From NCBI GenBank assembly GCA_964495085.1, contig CAZBUK010000005.1, positions 1 through 64,000 on the forward strand: DNA of 64,000 bases, read 5' to 3'. Both the position numbers and the translations under genes were made by a program. Below the pieces are notes generated by a model. That model was not told where the DNA came from. It saw nothing but the letters and a program-made list of their open reading frames with translations, and ran no database searches. This DNA comes from CAZBUK01 sp964495085. GTDB lineage: Bacteria > Bacteroidota > Ignavibacteria > T3Sed10-11. Below are positions 46,238 to 55,266 of the stretch, piece after piece (position 1 is the stretch's first letter; every line of letters starts with the position of its first letter).

Positions 46238-46906
46238 TTATCTCTCCAACGGTACTATCACTTCGGACGAATTATTCTTTGGCGAGTTGACGAGTTTCGA
46301 AACAGGATAAGCCTCCATCTCCTCGGCCCGATAGGGAAGTAGGAGCGGGAGCAAAGCGGCGCTGTCCTCAAGCTTCGGGTTGAGCCAGGTGCCTGTCTGT
46401 TGCTTCGGCAGAATGACGGGCATACGATTGTGAATCGGTTCCATCAATGAGTTCGGACTAGTGGTGATGATCGTGCATGTCGCGGTTTTCTCTCCTTCCG
46501 GCGATATCCAGATCTCCCACAGCCCCGCAAATCCGAATGGCCTTCCCGATTTCATCACGACGTGCATTGGAATTTTACCATTTTCCTCCCGTTTCCACTC
46601 GAAAAACCCGTCCGCAACGATGAGACATCTCTTTCTGCGGAACGAATTCCGGAAGCTCGGTTTTTCTGCGACGGTTTCGGCACGCGCGTTGATCATCCGG
46701 GATCCTATCGCGGGATCCTTCGACCAGGATGGAATAAACCCCCATTTCATTGTACCGAGTTTTCTTTTTTCCGAATCGATGATCACTGCAACCTGCTGAC
46801 CGGGCGCTACGTTATAACTCGGCTCTATCGAGCTCGTTACCTCCTCGACCTCGAATTCGTCGATGATCGCCTGGAGGGTCGCTTTACGGGAGAATCTTCC
46901 GCACAT
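46238..46906 (-). CDS. SRAP-family protein (YedK/HMCES-like)
   Basis: A 222-residue member of the SOS-response-associated peptidase family that covalently caps abasic sites in single-stranded DNA. The catalytic Cys is C2 (MCGRF), and INARAETVAEKPSFR and HNRMPVIL carry the Asn, Glu and His of the active site. AAGGAAAA precedes the ATG. Not next to SOS genes here; no LexA-type box recognised. Confidence 0.95.
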   Translation of the reverse strand: MCGRFSRKATLQAIIDEFEVEEVTSSIEPSYNVAPGQQVAVIIDSEKRKLGTMKWGFIPSWSKDPAIGSRMINARAETVAEKPSFRNSFRRKRCLIVADGFFEWKREENGKIPMHVVMKSGRPFGFAGLWEIWISPEGEKTATCTIITTSPNSLMEPIHNRMPVILPKQQTGTWLNPKLEDSAALLPLLLPYRAEEMEAYPVSKLVNSPKNNSSEVIVPLER

Positions 46907-46968
46907 AGTTTTTCCTTTCGTCGGTAGAATATACGATAGATAAAGATCTTATCGGAGCGAAGGAGAAT

Positions 46969-47946
46969 CTAAGTTTCCGGTACAGATGGTACATGCATGC
47001 AGAAATCCGCCGTTCCTATATTACCCCCGCTGATAATTGCGCAGACGCGCTTCCCGCTGAATATTCCGGAATGCGTCCGGATCGCTGCAGCGGAGACGGC
47101 CCCTGTCGGCTCTACAGCGATCTTCATCCGCTCAAAGAAAAATTTCATCATATCCCGAACCCCGTCGTCGGTCACCGTCAGCATATCGTCTACATAGGTA
47201 ACTATCGCCTCGAAGTTCAGATCCCCGACGCAGAGGTTTCGCATACCGTCTGCGATGGTTTCAGTTCTATCGTACCTGATAAGCTTTTTCTCTCTGAAAG
47301 ATCGGTTCGCGTCGTCTGCACCTTCCGTTTCGACTCCGATGACCTTAATCTTTGGATTGAGCGATTTGATTACGATCGCACAGCCGGAAATCAGTCCGCC
47401 GCCGCCTACCGGTATGAGCACAATATCGAGGTCTGGTATCTGGTTTACGATTTCGACGGCACAGGTACCCTGTCCGGCAATTATGAACGGATCGTCGTAT
47501 GGGGGTACCAATATAGAGCCGTATTCATTTTGCAGTTCGAGGGCGCGTGTCATCCGCTCTTCAGAGGTCGTACCGGCGAACTCGAGGATCGCACCGTATC
47601 CGGAAGCCGCTTTCTTTTTAAACTCGGAGGCGTTCTGAGGCATGACAACGATGCATCGGATTCCTTCTAATCGTGCGGCGAGTGCCGTCGCCTGCCCGTG
47701 ATTCCCCGAGCTGAAGGTAACGACTCCACGGGTCTTCTCGGAATCCTGAAGAGATCTGATTTTATTAATGGCTCCCCGCAGCTTGAAGGCACCGGTTCGC
47801 TGGAAGTTCTCCGCTTTAAAGAACGCAGTGCATCCCGTCTCCCGGTCGAAACCCGACGAATGGAGTACAGGAGTGGTATGGATATCTGTTTTAATTCGTT
47901 CAAGTGCCCTGCGAACGTCGTCGAAGGCAGGCAGAGAATGCTTCAC
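46969..47946 (-). CDS. PLP-dependent threonine dehydratase (catabolic type)
   Basis: A 325-residue enzyme of the tryptophan-synthase-beta fold. The PLP-binding Lys is in FQRTGAFKLRGA, the phosphate loop is SSGNHGQATA and VGGGGLISG. There is no C-terminal ACT domain, so it is TdcB- or serine-racemase-like; threonine to 2-oxobutyrate is the likely reaction, with serine as a second substrate. The start is a GTG at 47946 after GGGAAG. 62 bases before the SRAP gene on the same strand; no shared pathway is obvious. Confidence 0.9.
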   Translation of the reverse strand: MKHSLPAFDDVRRALERIKTDIHTTPVLHSSGFDRETGCTAFFKAENFQRTGAFKLRGAINKIRSLQDSEKTRGVVTFSSGNHGQATALAARLEGIRCIVVMPQNASEFKKKAASGYGAILEFAGTTSEERMTRALELQNEYGSILVPPYDDPFIIAGQGTCAVEIVNQIPDLDIVLIPVGGGGLISGCAIVIKSLNPKIKVIGVETEGADDANRSFREKKLIRYDRTETIADGMRNLCVGDLNFEAIVTYVDDMLTVTDDGVRDMMKFFFERMKIAVEPTGAVSAAAIRTHSGIFSGKRVCAIISGGNIGTADFCMHVPSVPET

Positions 47947-48074
47947 AGAAAATCTTCCCGAATGAGAATGGGTTCGTTGGAGTGTCGGTGATATTTTCTA
48001 TATGTCCGTAACCGGATGTTCACATCAAAAGCACACCCAGCCGGCATTCGGTTTTCCATCGCATGGAACCGGCA

Positions 48075-48536
48075 TCAGCTTCGTCTTCGTACGATGAGGA
48101 GAAATCCCGCGAGCATCATGACGACCGACCAAAATATACTTCCGCCCGTCGTGATTACGGCAAGTGCGGCTGCGGATGCAAAGAGAATCGCTCCGGGGAA
48201 GAGAGACTGCCGATCGGGCGATCCCGACAGATACATACAGAAAAATCCGATTCCCGGCGCGGCGATAAAGATCGGCCAGAGAGATTCCATCCGGTTCCAA
48301 TCCGTGAGCGACGTATAGAGGAAAAGGCCTCCGATGGTAATCAGAATGCCGAATACCATGAGGTATCCTTTCTTCGATGAGTCGGACAGATATTGACCGA
48401 AAAAGAAAATGCCGGTAAGAATGAGAAATACCGGCCAGTATTTCCCCGGATCGAGCGTGGTAAAATTGCCGATCAGGAGAAGGACGCCTATGACGACGAG
48501 CAGAATGCCGGTAATATTATAGGGGTTGCGTTGCAT
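48075..48536 (-). CDS. LiaF-TM/DUF5668-type membrane protein
   Basis: A 153-residue protein with two repeats of paired membrane spans: GILLVVIGVLLLIGN, YWPVFLILTGIFFFG, MVFGILITIGGLFLY and LWPIFIAAPGIGFFCMY, plus a final span SIFWSVVMMLAGFLLIVRR. The WPVFLIL/WPIFIAA motif is that of the LiaI-LiaF-like membrane region (DUF5668), which recurs in envelope-stress proteins. The start at 48536 (MQRNPYN) gives a compact N-terminus. Unlike LiaF there is no C-terminal toast-rack domain. Confidence 0.75.
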   Translation of the reverse strand: MQRNPYNITGILLVVIGVLLLIGNFTTLDPGKYWPVFLILTGIFFFGQYLSDSSKKGYLMVFGILITIGGLFLYTSLTDWNRMESLWPIFIAAPGIGFFCMYLSGSPDRQSLFPGAILFASAAALAVITTGGSIFWSVVMMLAGFLLIVRRRS

Positions 48537-48706
48537 GCAAGTATCCTGTTCCGGTTGTGTGAATTGCAATATATCAAATTATTTCCTTTCTAAGAAACTT
48601 TACCCGGCAGCAGCTCCCCGGTTATTCCAATTTTTTTCGGGGAGGGGGAACGAGGCGAACATATAACCTGTGGGAAGTTCCGGCCCGCTCGGTGCAGCGG
48701 TATTCT

Positions 48707-49390
48707 CTACTCAGGAGCGGTAGTTCTTCTGTGTAATCCGATTTGAATCAGTTTGCCGATAACGATCAGTACCGTCAGAATAACCAACGGTAAAGCGGTT
48801 TCAAAAGTCAAAACGTCGGAAAGATCGTCGGCTTCGGTCGCCTGGTGAAGCGCAGCCGCATAGATATAACCTTTCACGGTGAAGCCGATGATGGTAGAGA
48901 AGAGAAAGGATACGAAAGGGATCCGAATGAGTCCGGATCCATAGTTAATTACCGAGTGCGGAAAGTTCGGAAGAATTCTGGCTGCAGTGAGCGTGAAAAA
49001 ATCTCCGTGTTTACGAAGGAGAGAGAAGAACCTGGAGTTCGATATCCGTTGCTCGGTCTCACCCGACATAGTGCTGGAAAAGAAATACGCACTCACCGCT
49101 CCGAGTACCCCCCCCATTACGATGATAACGGTCGCGGTCAGCGGTCTGTAGAGCAAGCCCGCAACCCAGTACATCGTTGAGCCCGGCAATGCAAATGTAT
49201 AGAGCACGATTTTAATGAGTATAATGAACGGAGGGAACCACCACATTTCGGCATATCGCTCTGCTATGCGCAATAATTGATAAATGTCGATAATCTTCAA
49301 TTGATGCAGGATAACCCCTGTAAGCAGCAACGCAATGAGGAGTACGGGTTTAATCGGGAATTGACGACGGGACGGTGATGTGGTTGTCAT
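48707..49390 (-). CDS. TVP38/TMEM64 (DedA-like) membrane protein
   Basis: A 227-residue protein with about five spans. FALPGSTMYWVAGLLYRPLTATVIIVMGGVLGAVSAYFFSS and LTAARILPNFPHSVINYGSGLIRIPFVSFLFSTIIGF are the core re-entrant loops of the VTT (SNARE-associated Golgi) domain. Family members are thought to move or scramble lipids; function here unproven. The ATG at 49390 with GGAC upstream is chosen, four codons after a possible TTG. Confidence 0.88.
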   Translation of the reverse strand: MTTTSPSRRQFPIKPVLLIALLLTGVILHQLKIIDIYQLLRIAERYAEMWWFPPFIILIKIVLYTFALPGSTMYWVAGLLYRPLTATVIIVMGGVLGAVSAYFFSSTMSGETEQRISNSRFFSLLRKHGDFFTLTAARILPNFPHSVINYGSGLIRIPFVSFLFSTIIGFTVKGYIYAAALHQATEADDLSDVLTFETALPLVILTVLIVIGKLIQIGLHRRTTAPE

Positions 49391-49570
49391 ATCGATGTCC
49401 AATATAAAAAATTTTTCTGATATTCCGTGATTGTACGTTTACAGTGGGGATGCGTCGTGGAAAAACCGATGGGAAACACTATACGCCGGGAGGAAAGACT
49501 GCAGAACGTATATGATTGTTTCTCATAAATATACGAGCTTAATTGAGGCGTTCCTGCTCGCTAGTTTTGC

Positions 49571-49599
49571 TTGACAGTCCTGGCATTATTTTGTATCTT
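49571..49599 (+). promoter_or_regulatory. Housekeeping-type promoter of the TPR gene
   Basis: TTGACA (49571-49576), 17 bases, TATCTT (49594-49599) followed by TG. The -10 also fits TAnnTTTG, the Bacteroidota consensus. 56 bases before the start at 49655, so the frame that opens at 49571 cannot be the start. Confidence 0.7.
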
Positions 49600-49654
49600 T
49601 GTGCATCTTTTTTTGGCAAAAACAACCTACGAACATTTCATAAGGAGCCATTTC

Positions 49655-50809
49655 ATGAGGCAGTCTCCGACCTTTATTTTGACCTCCCTCGTGGTTCTAA
49701 TTTTAGCGTTTCTTAGTTTTCATTGTGCATCCCCCGAATTGACCAGCGCCCGCCTCTACATTCAACAACAGCAATGGGACGACGCATTGCGTGCGCTCGA
49801 TAATGAATTGGAGACGAATCCGCAAAATGCGGAAGCCTGGTTTTTAAAGGGACAGATATATAACGAGATCGGCAAATTCGATGAAATGAACGAATCCTTC
49901 GATAAATCCGTGGCCGTATCCCCGGAATTCCAGGCTGAAATTCAGAACATACGGTATAATAACTGGGTCCGGTTCATTAATTCGGGAATCGAAGAATACA
50001 ATACGGGTTCGGAAAATCCGGAAAGCTATCGGACCGCCATTGAGACATTCGATCTCGCCGCAAAGATGCAGCCGGATAGTACACTCGCCTATAAAAATAT
50101 AGGATTTGCGTATCTGGTGCTCGGTGAACTTGAAGAGGCGATTCCTTATTTTAACGAAGTTCTGAAGCGTGAGAAAGATGGTGAAATTGCCAAATACCTC
50201 GGTCAGATATATTTCGACCTGGGATATAAGCAATGGAACGATCATCAGGAATCCGGCGACGAGGCAGAAAAGGCGAAAGCCGAAGCAAATCTTGAGAAAT
50301 CCATCGAATCCCTCCAGATTGCCCTCGATGAGCTCGAAGGTGATTCCGAAGCGTTGGCTCTTCTCTCGAATGCATTCATCCTTCTCGACCGCGGCGAAGA
50401 GGCGAAAGAGATATTCCGGGTCGGCATCGCCCAGGATCCCCAGAATAAAGTGTACCATTACAATCTCGGCGTGATGATTCTCCAGGAAGACGACTATGAA
50501 CTAGCCATAAAGCATTTCGATGATGCAATCGCACTCGACGAGAATTACGATGATGCCCTCTATAATCTCGGAGTTGCTTATGTGAACTGGGGCGTGAAAC
50601 TCCGTGAGGAGGCGGTCGCCCAGCGCAACGAGGAGGATAAAACGTACCTCGAAAAATTCCGGGAAGCTCTCGGACCGCTCGAGAAAGTGGTCAGACGCCG
50701 GCCCGACGACGCCACACTCTGGGAAACTCTGGGCAGACTCTACGCGAATCTCGATCGCGTACAAGAGGCGGAGGACGCGTTCAGTAAAGCCGATTCGCTG
50801 CGAAATTAG
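49655..50809 (+). CDS. TPR-repeat lipoprotein
   Basis: A 384-residue protein with a signal peptide (MRQSPTFILTSLVVLILAF) and a Cys at about residue 25 (SFHC, a weak lipobox). The start at 49655 is marked by AAGGAG. It has about seven TPR units, such as AEAWFLKGQIYNEIGKFDEM, LAYKNIGFAYLVLGELEEAI, VYHYNLGVMILQEDDYELAI and ALYNLGVAYVNWG, with long charged inserts between repeats 4 and 5. It should stand in the periplasm or at the outer membrane as a scaffold; partners unknown. Followed by a nested hairpin and a DUF3467 gene. Confidence 0.85.
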   Translation: MRQSPTFILTSLVVLILAFLSFHCASPELTSARLYIQQQQWDDALRALDNELETNPQNAEAWFLKGQIYNEIGKFDEMNESFDKSVAVSPEFQAEIQNIRYNNWVRFINSGIEEYNTGSENPESYRTAIETFDLAAKMQPDSTLAYKNIGFAYLVLGELEEAIPYFNEVLKREKDGEIAKYLGQIYFDLGYKQWNDHQESGDEAEKAKAEANLEKSIESLQIALDELEGDSEALALLSNAFILLDRGEEAKEIFRVGIAQDPQNKVYHYNLGVMILQEDDYELAIKHFDDAIALDENYDDALYNLGVAYVNWGVKLREEAVAQRNEEDKTYLEKFREALGPLEKVVRRRPDDATLWETLGRLYANLDRVQEAEDAFSKADSLRN

Positions 50810-50844
50810 AATTTCTATCATCTGTATACATAGTAAAAATACAG

Positions 50845-50889
50845 GAACCCTCCACGGTTTCTCTGACGAGAAAATGTACGGGAGGGTTC
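50845..50889 (+). promoter_or_regulatory. Nested hairpin between the TPR and DUF3467 genes
   Basis: GAACCCTCC (50845-50853) pairs with GGAGGGTTC (50881-50889), nine perfect pairs. Inside, TTTCTC (50858-50863) pairs with GAGAAA (50868-50873). The outer stem holds a GGAGGG that could mimic a ribosome site. No U-run follows; it could be an mRNA-end structure or a leader of the DUF3467 gene. Confidence 0.5.
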
Positions 50890-50932
50890 GTCATTTATCG
50901 GTCCTCTGAATCGAAGGAAGAAAAGGTTTTCT

Positions 50933-51280
50933 ATGAGCGATCAATCAAGAAATGCACCGCCGAAAAGCCAGCAGATCAACATCGAACTCGGTGAAAAAGA
51001 AGCGGAAGGTTTGTATTCCAATCTAGCGATTATCACGCACTCCACTGCGGAATTTGTCGTCGATTTCACGAGAGTCATGCCCGGCGTAAATAAAGCCAAA
51101 GTACTTTCGCGCGTGATCATGACACCGCTCCATGCAAAGCTGCTCCTGCAGGCGTTAAAGGATAACATAGATAAATTCGAAGCGAAATACGGCGAGATCA
51201 AAACACACGGTACCCCCTCGCAGCCGGTCGGCGGTTTCGGGTTCCAGCCCCCGAACGCAAAGGACGATAAGATCAACTGA
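50933..51280 (+). CDS. DUF3467-family protein
   Basis: A 115-residue soluble protein. QINIELGEKEAEGLYSNLAI, HSTAEFVVDFTRVMPGVNKAKV and SRVIMTPLHAKLLLQALKDNI match the DUF3467 family, typical of Bacteroidota and relatives. Function unknown; members are small, dimer-sized cytosolic proteins. The C-terminal 25 residues are a flexible Gly/Pro-rich tail. The ribosome site is a weak AAGGTTTTCT. The gene is followed by a 311-base gap with a structured element and a sigma-54 promoter. Confidence 0.85.
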   Translation: MSDQSRNAPPKSQQINIELGEKEAEGLYSNLAIITHSTAEFVVDFTRVMPGVNKAKVLSRVIMTPLHAKLLLQALKDNIDKFEAKYGEIKTHGTPSQPVGGFGFQPPNAKDDKIN

Positions 51281-51385
51281 CCGGTATTTTGTAGAAACCT
51301 CATCTCGTTTGTAAAAAGGAAACGGATGAATCCTCACTCTAAGTAGTCATCCGGATCCCCCTTGTGACCATCCTCACGCCTTTCC

Positions 51386-51451
51386 CGTGAATATTAACGA
51401 ATTCGGGTTTTCCGCCCCGAAAAGGCATCCCTTTATGCCTCAATATTCACG
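51386..51451. repeat. 66-base three-way-junction element
   Basis: CGTGAATATT (51386-51395) pairs perfectly with AATATTCACG (51442-51451). Inside lie two further perfect hairpins: TTCGGG (51402-51407) with CCCGAA (51416-51421) and AGGCAT (51423-51428) with ATGCCT (51435-51440). Together they give a compact three-way junction, either as DNA or RNA. It is 105 bases after the DUF3467 stop and 67 bases before the sigma-54 promoter. No frame is open through it on either strand. Confidence 0.6.
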
Positions 51452-51517
51452 TGGTGAAAAATAATCAGAGCTATATCCCCCAAACCATATATTTCAGCAG
51501 GAATTAACACATTATGC

Positions 51518-51533
51518 TGGCACAAATCTTGCA
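51518..51533 (+). promoter_or_regulatory. Sigma-54 (-24/-12) promoter
   Basis: TGGCACAAATCTTGCA matches TGGCAC, five bases, TTGCA exactly; the GG and GC dinucleotides are 10 bases apart as required. It lies inside an 11-base perfect inverted repeat (51508-51518 and 51538-51548). The expected start of transcription is near 51544. The rpoN gene is in this window at 59229. Confidence 0.85.
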
Positions 51534-51591
51534 AATTAGCATAATGTGAATGGATTACGTAACCGGTTTAATTAATTATATGGAATCGAAG

Positions 51592-53667
51592 ATGCAACGA
51601 TACGCAAAATGTAGTACGAAACGGAACGGTACACTATTAGGTTTTCTCTATCTCAGTCTTCTCGCCTGGAACTGCATAGAGCCACCGCTCGAACCGAAGC
51701 TCCCGACATGGGACGTCGCCCTGAGCTTACCAGTCGTGAATAGAACCTATACGCTGGCGGAGCTCCTCGAAAACAACCCCGATCTATTAACTGCCGATGT
51801 CAACGGACTGTTGATGTTCTCCACTACGGATACACTCGAATCTTATCGATTCGGCGACGTACTCGTCATGGATCCCGTCTCGGACCACTTCGATTTTGAG
51901 ATCGGTGTTTTCGAGTTGAATCCTTCTCCCGTTCAATTTAAGGTGCCGCTCGAGGATCATATCCCCTACGCACCACTCTACGAAGGTCCATCGGAGGGAG
52001 TAGCCCCTTCGACGATCACGGGTACGATACCGCCCATAGAGTCAATAGAGTATATGATCTGCAGAGAAGGAACGGTCGGCATACATCTTGAAAACAGGAG
52101 TGGAATACCGCTGGAATTTCCGGATGGATTGACCATACGCAACTCAGACGATTTATCCGTTCTCGTTCATTTCCCGGTCGACGGTCTGGTCGCTCAGGGA
52201 GAGCAGCGGTACGTTGAATCTGCGCTCGTCGACAGCCGTATCTATCGTACTCTTGAATATGAGTTTACCTTTGCAAGTCCCCCGGCATCCGGGATCGCGG
52301 TCTCCTCGAATCCGGACGTAGCTTTTACGATCAATTTCCACGGACTCTCCGTCGAGCAAGCGAGAGCCCGGATTCCGGAGCAAAAGTTCGATGGAGGCGT
52401 AAGCCAGGAAATAGAGATCGAAGATTCAACATTTATCAAGAGAGCGACGTTTTCGGAAGGGAGGATCGAAGTTCAATTGCACAACGGAGTAGATATGGTC
52501 ATCCCGGTAACTCTCAGAATGGACGACCTCCGGATGCGAATCGATTCCGGTATCCGCTTCAGTTCCGATCTCATATTGCAGCCAAATTCAAGCGCATCGG
52601 TATCGATCGACTTGCGGGAATGGATGATCTTCACGGAATCGAACACTTTGATCGAACGGATTCCATACGTTGTTGAAACGGGTACGATAATTCCGGCGGA
52701 TGATTATTCGACCGTCTCTGCGCATGATAAGGTAACCGGTTCGGTTTCGTTCGGAGACGGCAGGGGAAGAGGTCCGGTTATCGACTCGATCGAAGGAAGA
52801 ATTAAGCCGACCCGGCACTCGGTGAATAATGAGTTCGTACTCGATATCGGTAATCTGGAAAAAAACTTCGACGGCGAGGTAACTTTTGCCGATGCGCGGC
52901 TGTCGCTTGATCTGTTCCTCAACAGCGGCTACGATGCACATACCGATTTCCGCATTCTCGGAGAGAATAAATACGGAGTGCGCGATTCGCTCGTGGTCCC
53001 GGCGAACGAACGAAGACTAACTGCGGGAGCGCGGAACACGATCGTGTTCGATAAAACGAACAGCAGGATCAATGAATTTCTGGCAGCATTCGTCCCGGAT
53101 TTCCCCGAGCAGCTTGTAATCGTAGGCGAGGCTACCATAAATCCCGATTATACCGAAGGTCAGGTCGACACTCACAGCTCGATCGATATGGCAATGACCG
53201 TGGATATTCCGCTGCATATCGGGATAAAGAACGGTGTGGTTCGCGACACGGTGAATATCGGAGGATTTGATGGGACGTTCGACCGGGAGCAATTCGACTA
53301 CATCAATCAGGGCAAGATCTATTTTGAATCGGTCAACGGCGTCGCGCTGGGATTCGGCCTGCGGTTATGTCTCCTCGACAGGTATAACATGGTTCTTAAA
53401 GAATTCCCTGTGGAGGGGCAGATGCCCATCGGGATCGCTCCTGCGTCGGTAAACAAAGACGGACTGGTTTCCGGCGAGGGACAAAAGGATATTCGCCATC
53501 TTGATCTCACAAATAGCGATATTGAAATATTCAGGTACGCGGATCGGGCGGCATTAATTATCGACATCGAGACCGACGAAACCATCGAAACCTCATACTT
53601 CAGAACGAGCGACAGCCTCCGTATGAAAATCTATGGCAGTTTCAGTCTAAAAGCGGATTTTAACTAG
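51592..53667 (+). CDS. Large lipoprotein of unknown family, beta-rich
   Basis: A 691-residue exported protein. The start at 51592 (MQRYAKCSTK, with GGAATCGAAG upstream) fits the sigma-54 promoter with a leader of about 48 bases; an in-frame ATG at 51550 would leave only a few bases. Residues 10-25 are hydrophobic and end LLAWNC, a probable lipobox; EPPLEPKLPTWDVALSLPVV follows, a pattern common at the N-terminus of FCB surface lipoproteins. The rest is strand-rich with repeating patterns such as VQLHNGVDMVIPVTLRM and FVLDIGNLEKNFDGEVTF, suggesting several immunoglobulin-like domains. No family could be named. Coupled (17-base gap) with a DUF5723-type barrel, so the two may form a surface complex. 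Confidence 0.75.
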   Translation: MQRYAKCSTKRNGTLLGFLYLSLLAWNCIEPPLEPKLPTWDVALSLPVVNRTYTLAELLENNPDLLTADVNGLLMFSTTDTLESYRFGDVLVMDPVSDHFDFEIGVFELNPSPVQFKVPLEDHIPYAPLYEGPSEGVAPSTITGTIPPIESIEYMICREGTVGIHLENRSGIPLEFPDGLTIRNSDDLSVLVHFPVDGLVAQGEQRYVESALVDSRIYRTLEYEFTFASPPASGIAVSSNPDVAFTINFHGLSVEQARARIPEQKFDGGVSQEIEIEDSTFIKRATFSEGRIEVQLHNGVDMVIPVTLRMDDLRMRIDSGIRFSSDLILQPNSSASVSIDLREWMIFTESNTLIERIPYVVETGTIIPADDYSTVSAHDKVTGSVSFGDGRGRGPVIDSIEGRIKPTRHSVNNEFVLDIGNLEKNFDGEVTFADARLSLDLFLNSGYDAHTDFRILGENKYGVRDSLVVPANERRLTAGARNTIVFDKTNSRINEFLAAFVPDFPEQLVIVGEATINPDYTEGQVDTHSSIDMAMTVDIPLHIGIKNGVVRDTVNIGGFDGTFDREQFDYINQGKIYFESVNGVALGFGLRLCLLDRYNMVLKEFPVEGQMPIGIAPASVNKDGLVSGEGQKDIRHLDLTNSDIEIFRYADRAALIIDIETDETIETSYFRTSDSLRMKIYGSFSLKADFN

Positions 53668-53684
53668 CAGGAGTTGGCACATAT

Positions 53685-55091
53685 ATGAAATCGATACGAT
53701 ATTCTGCATTATTTGCATCGCTTCTGCTGTTCAGCTCCCAGGATTCGATCGCGACTGACAACGAAGGCGCGAGCGCTCGTCTGATCGGGATGGGAAGAAC
53801 CTCTATGGCTGCGAGGGGCTTCGAGACAGCCGGTATCAATCCCGCATTTCTCGTCTTGTCCGACAGGGGAGTGTTTCAATTTGCACTTGCGTCCGTGGGG
53901 TTCCGGTTCGGATCGAACTTTATGGATTACGGTCTGTATCGGGATTACTTTACCGGCATTGAGGATCCGATGACGGGAGAACGGGTCTCGAAACATCTGT
54001 CAGAATCGGATAAGGAAGACATCATCTCGCGGTTCCCCGGGGGGACCGGCAGATTGCTGCTCGATGCGAGGGTCACGTGGGCGGCGGTATGGTATAAGCA
54101 CGATCTCTTCGGCGGAATTTCGGTATCCGTGTCAGACCGGTTCTCGGGCAGGGCGGATATTCCGGTGGACTATGCGAAAATGATCCTCTTCGGTTTCGAG
54201 GAAACCGGGAGCAGATATGAATTCAACGGAACAAGCATCCAGTCGTGGTGGCTCCGAGAATATGCGGTCTCGTACGGAACTCCGAGACTCGAACTCGGCC
54301 TTCCGCTGCGCTGGATCAGCTTTGGCGCCGGAATGAAGATTGTTCATGGATACGGATATTTCGGTACGGAATCGTACGAAGGATATATTTCAAATACGGA
54401 TCTCACGCAGGGATTCAGGATCGAGGGAGAGATACAGATTGTGTCGAGACGCTCTACGGCAGATTTCATTCATGCCCCGGAGTTGTTCGAATTTAATCCG
54501 CTCGGCGAACCGGCCGGCCGGGGTATCGGATTCGACCTCGGCGTCGCAGCCGGATTAACCTCCTCCATTACCGCCGGAATCAGCGTAACAGATCTCGGTC
54601 GTCTGAACTGGAGCGGAAATACCTACGGTTCATACGGCCACGGTACCATTGTCGTGGACGATATTTTTGATGAGGCGCAGCAGGATAGTTTGAAGAAAGC
54701 GTTTACCGGGACCGAAGCCCCGATAGGCACGTTCACCACGCCGCTCGCATCCACGCTGCGGGCCGGCGTAACCTGGCAGTTCGATCATGTTTTTTCGGCG
54801 CCCGGAACGCTGCTGTTGGCGGCTTCCTATACACAGGGTTTGAACAGCATGCCTGGTACATCGACCGTACCCAGGTTTGCGGTGGGTGCAGAGTGGAGAC
54901 CGATCGGTTTCCTCCCGATCAGAACGGGATTCTCATACGATGCTGATCTGGCCTTGGTCTGGTCGGCCGGAATTGGATTGAATTTGTTCTTCTTCGATCT
55001 CGAGTTTGCCACCGAGAATTTAGGATTGCTCATGTATCCCGACTGGACTAAACACGCGTCCGCAGCGATCACAACGAAGCTGCGATTCTGA
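53685..55091 (+). CDS. DUF5723-type outer-membrane barrel
   Basis: A 468-residue protein with a signal peptide (residues 1-24). The motif SARLIGMGRTSMAARGFETAGINPAFL at the start is the FadL/PorV-like signature (ALGMGGA...NPA) of DUF5723-type barrels, and the many Trp/Tyr/Phe strands ending in ITTKLRF complete the barrel. AGGAG precedes the ATG. Transcribed with the large lipoprotein from the sigma-54 promoter. In Bacteroidota such barrel-lipoprotein pairs act in secretion or surface assembly; the cargo is unknown. Confidence 0.8.
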   Translation: MKSIRYSALFASLLLFSSQDSIATDNEGASARLIGMGRTSMAARGFETAGINPAFLVLSDRGVFQFALASVGFRFGSNFMDYGLYRDYFTGIEDPMTGERVSKHLSESDKEDIISRFPGGTGRLLLDARVTWAAVWYKHDLFGGISVSVSDRFSGRADIPVDYAKMILFGFEETGSRYEFNGTSIQSWWLREYAVSYGTPRLELGLPLRWISFGAGMKIVHGYGYFGTESYEGYISNTDLTQGFRIEGEIQIVSRRSTADFIHAPELFEFNPLGEPAGRGIGFDLGVAAGLTSSITAGISVTDLGRLNWSGNTYGSYGHGTIVVDDIFDEAQQDSLKKAFTGTEAPIGTFTTPLASTLRAGVTWQFDHVFSAPGTLLLAASYTQGLNSMPGTSTVPRFAVGAEWRPIGFLPIRTGFSYDADLALVWSAGIGLNLFFFDLEFATENLGLLMYPDWTKHASAAITTKLRF

Positions 55092-55128
55092 CGGTTGAAC
55101 TCAGTCGAATCCGTTGTCTCGGGATAAT

Positions 55129-55157
55129 AAAAAGCGGCGCTCCATTCGGGGCGCCGC
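55129..55157 (-). terminator. Rho-independent terminator (reverse strand)
   Basis: GCGGCGCTCC (55134-55143) pairs with GGGGCGCCGC (55148-55157), ten pairs including one G-U, 4-base loop. On the reverse strand the stem is followed by TTTTTATTAT. It ends the transcript of the lipoprotein gene at 55267-55695. Confidence 0.8.
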
Positions 55158-55266
55158 GCCGATTTATATGCCTGCCCGGTGAGTATGTTCGTCCGCTCTA
55201 GCGTTCCGGTTTGTCCGGACTCCATCCTCCTCCCAACCGATCCTCGGATGAATTCTGAAAGAGTGG

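Noticed and set aside
46993..47670. 225-codon forward frame
   Set aside because: Antisense to the threonine dehydratase gene; no motifs.
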